From assembly GCF_031143425.1 (NCBI RefSeq), contig NC_090441.1, forward strand, positions 226,596,144 through 226,660,143: a stretch of DNA of 64,000 bases, written 5' to 3'. The position numbers and the translations under genes were made by a program. Shown in pieces: positions 35,840 through 45,193 of this stretch. Position 1 is the first letter of the stretch. Each line of letters opens with the position of its first letter. This DNA comes from Pleurodeles waltl (Eukaryota; Chordata; Amphibia; Caudata; Salamandridae). The notes under the pieces were generated by a model, which had not been told where the DNA came from, did no database searches, and was given only the letters and a program-made list of their open reading frames with translations.

Positions 35840-38831
35840 TGTAGGAGGCTGGACTGGCTTGTAGTGAGTACCAAGGGGTACTTGCACCTTGCACCAGGCC
35901 CAGTTATCCCTTATTAGTGTATAGGGTGTCTAGCAGCTTAGGCTGATAGATAATGGTAGCTTAGCAGAGCAGCTTAGGCTGAACTAGGAGACGTGTGAAG
36001 CTACTACAGTACCACTTAGTGTCATATGCACAATATCATAAGAAAACACAATACACAGTTATACTAAAAATAAAGGTACTTTATTTTTATGACAATATGC
36101 CAAAGTATCTTAGAGTGTACCCTCAGTGAGAGGATAGGAAATATACACAAGATATATATACACAATAGCAAAAATATGCAGTATAGTCTTAGAAAACAGT
36201 GCAAACAATGTATAGTTACAATAGGATGCAATGGGGAAACATAGGGATAGGGGCAACACAAACCATATACTCCAGAAGTGGAATGCGAACCACGAATGGA
36301 CCCCAAACCTATGTGACCTTGTAGAGGGTCGCTGGGACTATTAGAAAATAGTGAGAGTTAGCAAAATAACCCTCCCCAAGACCCTGAAAAGTGAGTGCAA
36401 AGTGCACCAAAGTTCCCCTAAGGACAAAATAGTCGTGTTAGAGGGAAAATGCAAGGAAAACACAAATCAGCAATGCAACAACGATGGATTCCTGACTGAG
36501 GGTACCTGTGGAACAAGGGGACCAAGTCCAAAAGTCACAAACAGCTCGGAGATGGGCAGATGCCCAAGAAATGCCAGCGGTTGGTGCAAAGAAGCTCTTA
36601 CTAGGCTGAAGAACTGTGAATACTGCAGGAACGACAAGGGCTTGAGACTTCCCCTTTGGAGGATGGATCCCGCACGCCTTGGAGAGTCGTGCAGAAGTGT
36701 TTTCCCGCCGGATGGACGCCAACAAGCCTTGCTACACGCAAATCGTGCGTTTGGCATTTTCGGACGCTGCTGGGGCCCAGGAGAGACGAGGAGGTCGCAA
36801 ATTGGACCTGCAGAGAGAAGGGACGTCGAGCAAGACAAAGAGCCCTCACTGAAGCAGGTAGCACCCGGAGAAGTGCCAGAAACAGGCACTACGAGGATGC
36901 GTGAAACGGTGCTCGCCGAAGTTGCACAAAGGAGTCCCACATCGCCGGAGACCAACTTAGAAAGTCGTGCAATGCAGGTTAGAGTGCCGTGGACCCAGGC
37001 TTGGCTGTGCACGAAGGATTTCCGCCGGAAGAGCACAGGGGCCGGAGTAGCTTGCAAAGTCGCGGTTCCCAGCAATGCAGCCCAGCGAGGTGAGGCAAGG
37101 ACTTACCTCCACCAAACTTGGGCTGAAGAGTCACTGGACTGTGGGGGTCACTCGGACAGCGTCGCTGGATTCGAGGGACCTCGCTCGTCGTGCTGAGAGG
37201 AGACCCAAGGGACCGGTAATGCAGCTTTTTGGTGCCTGCGGTTGCAGGGGGAAGATTCCGTCGACCCACGGGAGATTTCTTCGGAGCTTCTGGTGCAGAG
37301 AGGAGGCAGACTACCCCCACAGCATGCACAAGCAGGAAAACAGTCGAGAAGGCGGCAGGATCAGCGTTACAGAGTTGCAGTAGTCGTCTTTGCTACTATG
37401 TTGCAGGTTTGCAGGCTTCCAGCGCGGTCAGCGGTCGATTCCTTATCAGAAGGTGAAGAGGGAGATGCAGAGGAACTCGGCTGAGCTCATGCATTCGTTA
37501 TCTAAAGTTTCCCCAGAGACAGAGACCCTAAATAGCCAGAAAAGAGGGTTTGGCTACCTAGGAGAGAGGAAAGGCTACTAACACCTGAAGGAGCCTATCA
37601 GCAGGAGTCTCTGACGTCACCTGGTGGCACTGGCCACTCAGAGCAGTCCAGTGTGCCAGCAGCACCTCTGTTTCCAAGATGGCAGAGGTCTGGAGCACAC
37701 TGGAGGAGCTCTGGACACCTCCCAGGGGAGGTGCAGGTCAGGGGAGTGGTCACTCCCCTTTCCTTTGTCCAGTTTCGCGCCAGAGCAGGGGCTAAGGGGT
37801 CCCTGAACCGGTGTAGACTGGTTTATGCAGAATTGGGCACATCTGTGCCCAACAAAGCATTTCCAGAGGCTGGGGGAGGCTACTCCTCCCCTGCCTTCAC
37901 ACCATTTTCCAAAGGGAGAGGGTGTCACACCCTCTCTCAGAGGAAGTTCTTTGTTCTGCCATCCTGGGCCAGGCCTGGCTGGACCCCAGGAGGGCAGCTG
38001 CCTGTCTGAGGGGTTGGCAGCAGCAGCTGCAGTGAAACCCCAGGAAGGGCAGTCTGGCAGTACCAGGGTCTGTGCTACAGACCACTGGGATCATGGAATT
38101 GTACCAACAATGCCAGGATGGCATAGAGGGGGCAATTCCATGATCATAGACATGTTACATGGCCATATTCGGAGTTACCATGGTGAAGCTACATATAGGT
38201 AGTGACCTATATGTAGTGCACGCGTGTAATGGTGTCCCCGCACTCACAAAGTTCAGTGAATTGGCTCTGAACAATGTGGGGGCACCTTGGCTAGTGCCAG
38301 GATGCCCTCACACTAAGTAACTTTGCACCTAACCTTTACCAGGTAAAGGTTAGACATATAGGTGACTTATAAGTTACTTAAGTGCAGTGTAAAATGGCTG
38401 TGAAATAACGTGGACGTTATTTCACTCAGGCTGCAGTGGCAGGCCTGTGTAAGAATTGTCAGAGCTCCCTATGGGTGGCAAAAGAAATGCTGCAGCCCAT
38501 AGGGATCTCCTGGAACCCCAATACCCTGGGTACCTCAGTACCATATACTAGGGAATTATAAGGGTGTTCCAGTAAGCCAATGTAAATTGGTAAAAATGGT
38601 CACTAGCCTGTTAGTGACAATTTGGAAAGAAATGAGAGAGCATAACCACTGAGGTTCTGATTAGCAGAGCCTCAGTGAGACAGTTAGTCACTACACAGGT
38701 AACACATTCAGGCACACTTATGAGCACTGGGGCCCTGGGTTACCAGGGTCCCAGTGACACATACAACTAAAACAACATATATACAGTGAAAAATGGGGGT
38801 AACATGCCAGGCAAGATGGTACTTTCCTACA
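35840..38831 (-). repeat. Chimeric LTR: A-type U3 joined to B-type R/U5
   Basis: Its start (TGTAGGAAAG at 38831) and first ~200 bp are A type with one hairpin repeat, next to the A polypurine tract. Its R/U5 (35840 to about 38250) matches the B LTRs at 23439 and 29737. The switch lies between about 38250 (CAGTGAATTGG, B) and 38600 (TTTGGAAAGAAATG, A). Confidence 0.85.
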
Positions 38832-38849
38832 CAATCCCCCCCCCCAAAC
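38832..38849 (-). other. Polypurine tract of the array A element
   Basis: C-run on the plus strand (G on the coding strand) with CAAT next to the LTR. Same position as in the other elements. Confidence 0.8.
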
Positions 38850-38863
38850 GAAGGACAATAAGA

Positions 38864-41777
38864 CTAGCCATGACCTGATGAGTCTTCATTGTCTAAGTTG
38901 AAATATCTGGAGAGTCCATCTGCATTGGAGTGGCTACTCCCAGGTCTATGTTCCACTGTATAGTCCATTCCCTGTAGGGATATGGACCACCTCAACAATT
39001 TAGGATTTTCACCTTTCATTTGTTTTAACCAAAGTAGAGGTTTGTGGTCTGTCTGAACAATGAAGTGAGTGCCAAACAGGTATGGCCTCAACTTCTTCAG
39101 AGCCCAGACCACAGCAAAGGCCTCCCTCTCAATGGCAGACCAACGCTTTTCTCTAGGGGTCAACCTCCTACTAATAAAAGCAACAGGGTGATCCTGGCCC
39201 TCAGAATTAAGTTGTGATAGGACTGCCCCTACTCCTAATTCAGATGCATCAGTTTGGACATAGAATTTTTTAGAGTAACAAGGGCTTTTCAGGACAGGTG
39301 CAGAGCACATGGCCTGCTTCAGCTCCTCAAAAGCTTTCTGACAGTTTGCTGTCCATAATACCTTTTTAGGCATTTTCTTGGATGTGAGGTCATTAAGAGG
39401 GGCTGCAATGGAGCCATAGTTCTTAATGAACCTCCTGTAATACCCAGTGAGGCCTAGGAAGGCTCTCACCTGAGTCTGAGTGGTAGGGGGAACCCAATCA
39501 ATAATAGTTTGGATTTTCCCCTGAAGTGGTGCAATCTGTTCCCCACCAACAAGGTGTCCCAGATAAACCACCTTACCCTGCCCTATCTGGCACTTTGAAG
39601 CCTTGATAGTGAGGCCTGCCTTTTGCAGAGCCTCCAAAACTTTCCATAGGTGGACCAGGTGATCATCCCAGCTGGAGCTAAAGACAGCTATATCGTCCAA
39701 ATATGCTGCACTGAAAGCTTCCAGCCCTTGCAGGACTGTGTTCACCAACCTCTGAAAAGTGGCAGGTGCATTTTTAAAACCAAAAGGCATTACTGTAAAC
39801 TGGTAATGTCCTCCAATGGTGGAAAATGCAGTCTTAGGTTTAGCATCTTCTGACAATTTGATCTGCCAATACCCTGCAGTCAAATCAAAAGTGCTTAGAT
39901 ACTTGGCAGATGCCAGTGTATCTATGAGCTCATCTGCCCTGGGTATAGGGTGAGCATCAGTTTTGGTTACCAAGTTGAGACCTCTATAGTCTACACAAAA
40001 CCGCATTTCCTTCTTTCCATCTTTAGAATTGGGTTTTGGTACCAGTACCACAGGAGAAGCCCATGGACTGTCAGAGTGCTCAACCACTCCTAGTTCCAAC
40101 ATTTTCTGAACTTCTTGCTTTATGCAGTCCCTGACATGGTCAGGCTGCCTATAGATCTTACTTTTGACAGGTAAACTGTCTCCAGTATCTATAGTGTGCT
40201 CACACCAAGAAGTGGTGCCTGGCACAGTGGAGAAGAGTTCTGAAAATTGTCCTAGGAGATTTGTGCAATTATCTTTCTGCTCAGCAGTAAGACAATCAGC
40301 CAAAACTTCACCTTCCACAAGAGCATCTTGTTCTGTGGAAGAGAAGAGATCAGGTAGAGGATCACTGTCTTCTTCCTGTCCCTCATCAGTTGCCATGAGC
40401 AGGGTGAGATCAGCCCTGTCATAGTAGGGTTTCAGGCGGTTGACATGGAGCACCCTAAGAGGACTCCTGGCAGTGCCTAAGTCAACCAAGTAGGTGACTT
40501 CACCCTTCTTTTCAACAATTGTGTGGGGTCCACTCCATTTATCTTGGTGTGCTCTTGGGGCCACAGGCTCCAAGACCCACACTTTCTGCCCTGGTTGGTA
40601 CTGAACCAAAACAGCCTTCTGATCATGCCATTGCTTCTGGAGCTCTTGGCTGGCCTGAAGGTTTTTTCTGGCCTTTTTCATGTACTCAGCCATCCTTGAT
40701 CTGAGGCCAAGTACATAATCCACAATATCCTGCTTAGGAGTTTTTAAAGGTTGTTCCCAACCCTCCTTTACAAGTGTGAGTGGACCCCTAACAGGGTGTC
40801 CAAAAAGAAGTTCAAAGGGGCTGAAGCCCACTCTTTTTTGGGGTACCTCCCTGTAGGCAAAAAGGAGGCATGGTAGAAGGATATCCCATCTCCTGCGGAG
40901 TTTTTCAGGGAGACCCATAATCATGCCTTTGAGAGTTTTATTAAATCTCTCCACCAGTCCATTTGTTTGTGGATGATAGGGTGTTGTGAACTTGTACGTT
41001 ACACCACACTCCTTCCACATGGCCTTTAAGTATGCAGACATGAAATTGCTTCCTCTGTCTGATACTACTTCCTTTGGGAAGCCGACCCTGGAAAATATTC
41101 CCAGGAGGGCCTTTGCCACTGCAGGTGCTGTAGTGGTCCTTAAAGGAATAGCTTCAGGATATCTTGTGGCATGGTCCACTACCACTAAGATAAACCTATT
41201 GCCTGAAGCAGTAGGAGGGTCAAGGGGGCCAACTATGTCAACCCCTACCCTTTCAAAGGGAACCCCAACCACAGGCAGTGGGATAAGGGGTGCCTTTGGG
41301 GTGCCACCTGTTTTGCCACTGGCTTGACAGGTTTCACAGGACTTACAAAATTCCTTTGTGTCCTCAGACATCCTAGGCCAATGAAACAATGGAACCAATC
41401 TGTCCCAAGTTTTCATTTGACCCAGGTGCCCAGCTAGGGGAATGTCATGTGCTAGTGTTAGGAGGAACTTTATGTACTCCTGAGGAATCACTAATCTCCT
41501 GGCAGCTCCAGGTTTAGGATCCCTATGCTCAGTGTACAAGAGGTTGTCCTCCCAGTAAACTCTGTGAGAGTCACTGACATCCCCATTAGCCTGTTTGACA
41601 GCTTGCTGTCTGAGACCCTCTAATGTGGGACAGGTTTGCTGTGCCACACTCAGCTCCTCTCTGGCAGGCCCCCCTTCACCCAAAAGCTCAGCAGTGTCTG
41701 CTTCCAGCTCCTCTGGTGTAGGTTCTGCACAGGGAGGGAATTCTTCTTCCTCAGAAGTAGAATCCACTGTAGAGGGA
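38864..41777 (-). CDS. pol: Integrase-RT-RNase H of the array A element, open frame (cut upstream by a B insertion)
   Basis: The best preserved pol here, open for about 970 codons. With residue 1 at 41767: zinc domain H107, H114, C144, C147; catalytic D177, D237, E273 (35 residues between the last two); GPY/F-like region 412-449; RT with D628 and YLDD at 689-692; RNase H with D840, E882, D907, D950; natural stop at 38864. Integrase precedes RT, as in Gmr1-like elements. At 41777 the gene is interrupted by a B element. Its upstream half at 51032-53115 is in the same frame once the insertion is disregarded. Confidence 0.95.
41773..41777. repeat. Target-site duplication AGGGA (right copy 51027-51031)
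   Basis: Five bases repeated exactly on both sides of the B element. Undisrupted A copies (near 15325) have the sequence once. Confidence 0.95.
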
Positions 41778-41870
41778 TGTGAGAAGGTAGCCTCTTTCTA
41801 GCCTTGTTACCCCCACTTTTGGCCTGTTTGTGAGTGTATGTCAGGGTGTTTGTCACTGTTTTCACTGTCT

Positions 41871-42041
41871 CACTGGGATCCTGATAGCCAGGCCTCAGTG
41901 CTCATAGTGAAAACACTATGTTTTCAGTATGTTTGTTATGTGTCACTGGGATCCTGCTGGTCAGGACCCCAGTGCTCATAAGTTTGTGGCCTATATGTAT
42001 GTGTCACTGGGACCCTGTCACACAGGGCCCCAGTGCTCATA
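41871..42041 (+). repeat. Three tandem hairpin repeats in B-type U3
   Basis: Copies start at 41871, 41944 and 42005. Each begins CACTGGGA, turns within about 10 bases and ends CAGTGCTCATA, so each can fold on itself. A-type LTRs have one copy, so this is a difference between the families. Confidence 0.85.
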
Positions 42042-43142
42042 GGTGTGCATGTATATGTTCCCTGTGTGGTGCCTAACTGTCTCACTGAGGCTCTGCTAAC
42101 CAGAACCTCAGTGGTTATGCTCTCTCATTACTTCCAAATTGTCACTGACAGGCTAGTGACCATTTTTACCAATTTACATTGGCTTACTGGAACACCCTTA
42201 TAATTCCCTAGTATATGGTACTGAGGTACCCAGGGTATTGGGGTTCCAGGAGATCCCTATGGGCTGCAGCATTTCTTTTGCCACCCATAGGGAGCTCTGA
42301 CAATTCTTACACAGGCCTGCCACTGCAGCCTGAGTGAAATAACGTCCACGTTATTTCACAGCCATTTTACACTGCACTTAAGTAACTTATAAGTCACCTA
42401 TATGTCTAACCTTTACCTGGTAAAGGTTAGGTGCAAAGTTACTTAGTGTGAGGGCACCCTGGCACTAGCCAAGGTGCCCCCACATTGTTCAGAGCCAATT
42501 CACTGAACTTTGTGAGTGCGGGGACACCATTACACGCGTGCACTACATATAGGTCACTACCTATATGTAGCTTCACCATGGTAACTCCGAATATGGCCAT
42601 GTAACATGTCTATGATCATGGAATTGCCCCCTCTATGCCATCCTGGCATTGTTGGTACAATTCCATGATCCCAGTGGTCTGTAGCACAGACCCTGGTACT
42701 GCCAGACTGCCCTTCCTGGGGTTTCACTGCAGCTGCTGCTGCTGCCAACCCCTCAGACAGGCAGCTGCCCTCCTGGGGTCCAGCCAGGCCTGGCCCAGGA
42801 TGGCAGAACAAAGAACTTCCTCTGAGAGAGGGTGTGACACCCTCTCCCTTTGGAAAATGGTGTGAAGGCAGGGGAGGAGTAGCCTCCCCCAGCCTCTGGA
42901 AATGCTTTGTTGGGCACAGATGTGCCCAATTCTGCATAAGCCAGTCTACACCGGTTCAGGGACCCCTTAGCCCCTGCTCTGGCGCGAAACTGGACAAAGG
43001 AAAGGGGAGTGACCACTCCCCTGACCTGCACCTCCCCTGGGAGGTGTCCAGAGCTCCTCCAGTGTGCTCCAGACCTCTGCCATCTTGGAAACAGAGGTGC
43101 TGCTGGCACACTGGACTGCTCTGAGTGGCCAGTGCCACCAGG

Positions 43143-43234
43143 TGACGTCAGAGACTCCTTGTGATAGGCTCCTTCAGGTGTTAGTAGCCTTTCCTCTCTC
43201 CTAGGTAGCCAAACCCTCTTTTCTGGCTATTTAG
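43143..43234 (+). promoter_or_regulatory. LTR promoter: CRE and TATA-like box
   Basis: A perfect cAMP-response element TGACGTCA (43143-43150) lies 76 bp before CTATTTAG (43227-43234), a TATA-like box. Both are kept in the full-length LTRs of the window. Transcription would then start near 43260, giving a leader of about 1.9 kb before gag. This is inferred from motifs only. Confidence 0.5.
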
Positions 43235-43655
43235 GGTCTCTGTCTCTGGGGAAACTTTAGATAACGAATGCATGAGCTCAGCCGAGTTCCTCTGCATCTC
43301 CCTCTTCACCTTCTGATAAGGAATCGACCGCTGACCGCGCTGGAAGCCTGCAAACCTGCAACATAGTAGCAAAGACGACTACTGCAACTCTGTAACGCTG
43401 ATCCTGCCGCCTTCTCGACTGTTTTCCTGCTTGTGCATGCTGTGGGGGTAGTCTGCCTCCTCTCTGCACCAGAAGCTCCGAAGAAATCTCCCGTGGGTCG
43501 ACGGAATCTTCCCCCTGCAACCGCAGGCACCAAAAAGCTGCATCTCCGGTCCCTTGGGTCTCCTCTCAGCACGACGAGCGAGGTCCCTCGAATCCAGCGA
43601 CACCGTCCAAGTGACCCCCACAGTCCAGTGACTCTTCAGCCCAAGTTTGGTGGAG

Positions 43656-44256
43656 GTAAGTCCTTGCCTCACCTCGCTGGGCTGCATTGCTGGGAACCGC
43701 GACTTTGCAAGCTTCTCCGGCCCCTGTGCACTTCCGGCGGAAATCCTTCGTGCACAGCCAAGCCTGGGTCCACGGCACTCTAACCTGCATTGCACGACTT
43801 TCTAAGTTGGTCTCCGGCGACGTGGGACTCCTTTGTGCAACTTCGGCGAGCACCGTTTCACGCATCCTCGTAGTGCCTGTTTCTGGCACTTCTCCGGGTG
43901 CTACCTGCTTCAGTGAGGGCTCCTTGTCTTGCTCGACGTCTCCTCTCTCTGCAGGTCCAATTTGCGACCTCCTGGTCCCTCCTGGGCCCCAGCAGCATCC
44001 AAAAACGCCAAACGCACGATTTGCGTGTAGCAAGGCTTGTTGGCGTCCATCCGGCGGGAAAACACTTCTGCACGACTCTCCAAGGCGTGGGGGATCCATC
44101 CTCCAAAGGGGAAGTCTCTAGCCCTTGTCGTTCCTGCAGTATTCACAGTTCTTCAGCCTAGTAAGAGCTTCTTTGCACCAACCGCTGGCATTTCTTGGGC
44201 ATCTGCCCATCTCCGAGCTGCTTGTGACTTTTGGACTTGGTCCCCTTGTTCCACAG
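43656..44256 (+). other. Candidate leader intron (donor with two acceptors)
   Basis: A strong donor GAG/GTAAGT at 43653-43661 is followed by a pyrimidine-rich acceptor ending TCTCTCTGCAG at 43954 and a second, CCTTGTTCCACAG, at 44256. Both are downstream of the inferred start site and upstream of gag. Splicing would remove 299 or 601 nt. Confidence 0.35.
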
Positions 44257-44676
44257 GTACCTTCAGACAGGAATCCATCGTTGTTGCATTGCTGATTTGT
44301 GTTTTCCTTGCATTCTCCCTCTAACACGACTATTTTGTCCTTAGGGGAACTTTAGTGCACTTTGCACTCACTTTTCAGGGTCTTGGGGAGGGTTATTTTT
44401 CTAACTCTCACTATTTCCTAATAGTCCCAGCGACCCTCTACAAGGTCACATAGGTTTGGGGTCCATTCGTGGTTCGCATTCCACTTCTGGAGTATATGGT
44501 TTGTGTTGCCCCTATCCCTATGTTTCCCCATTGCATCCTATTGTAACTATACATTGTTTGCACTGTTTTCTAAGACTATACTGCATATTTTTGCTATTGT
44601 GTATATATATCTTGTGTATATTTCCTACCCTCTCACTGAGGGTACACTCTAAGATACTTTGGCATATTGTCATAAA

Positions 44677-44682
44677 AATAAA
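44677..44682 (+). promoter_or_regulatory. Poly(A) signal AATAAA in LTR
   Basis: AATAAA stands about 240 bp before the LTR end and occurs in every LTR with this part. It would set the 3' end of R. Confidence 0.6.
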
Positions 44683-44923
44683 GTACCTTTATTTTTAGTA
44701 TAACTGTGTATTGTGTTTTCTTATGATATTGTGCATATGACACTAAGTGGTACTGTAGTAGCTTCACACGTCTCCTAGTTCAGCCTGAGCTGCTTTGCTA
44801 AGCTACCATTATCTATCAGCCTAACCTGCTAGACACCCTATACACTAATAAGGGATAACTGGGCCTGGTGCAAGGTGTAAGTACCCCTTGGTACTCACTA
44901 CAAGCCAGTCCAGCCTCCTACAT

Positions 44924-44943
44924 TGGTTGTGCAGTGGTGGGAT
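44924..44943 (+). other. Primer-binding site of intact B element
   Basis: TGG one base after the LTR, then TTGT and the tRNA-Leu-like core with one C-to-T change. The leader 44944-45193 is A/T-rich with AACTTTTT-like repeats and no gene. Confidence 0.6.
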
Positions 44944-45193
44944 AAGTGCTTGAGACTACTTACCACTCTTGTCATTGTACTTTTCATAAGAGAAAAATAT
45001 ACAAAACAAGGTCAGTGTATATACACATAGCCAAAAAGTTTTGCATTTCCTCTTTTCACTCTTTTCTAAGTGCTGAAAAGTACTTCTAAACTTTCAAAAA
45101 GTTCTTAAAAGTTTAAAAAGTTTTTTTTCTGTCTTTCCAAAAAGTTCTGAAAACTTTTTTCTCTTTGGCTATCACTTTAACTCTCTCTAAAAA

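Larger units (their letters stand above)
41778..44922 (+). repeat. 5' LTR of intact B element
   Basis: TGTGAGAAGG...CCTACA. In order: three U3 hairpin repeats (41871-42041), perfect palindromes at 42334-42359, 42406-42430 and 42543-42570, CRE 43143-43150, TATA-like 43227-43234, CpG-rich leader with splice-like sites, and AATAAA 44677-44682. Confidence 0.95.

Noticed and set aside
36351..37196. 281-codon open frame antisense within an LTR; similar frames of 138-276 codons in other LTRs (e.g. 18572-19225, 56618-57448)
   Set aside because: They lie in the CpG-rich leader, where several frames on both strands are open at once. Length and frame change from copy to copy, and no domain is recognisable. 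Low stop density explains them.
37990..38040. CAG microsatellite in LTR as disease-type repeat expansion
   Set aside because: Only four to five units, varying by one between copies (one fewer at 38022). Ordinary slippage.
42557..43138. Overlapping small ORFs in U3 with Ala and Gln/Cys runs
   Set aside because: They come from palindromes and a short CAG run (GCAGCAGCAGCAGC). They are not kept in frame and no start context is shared.
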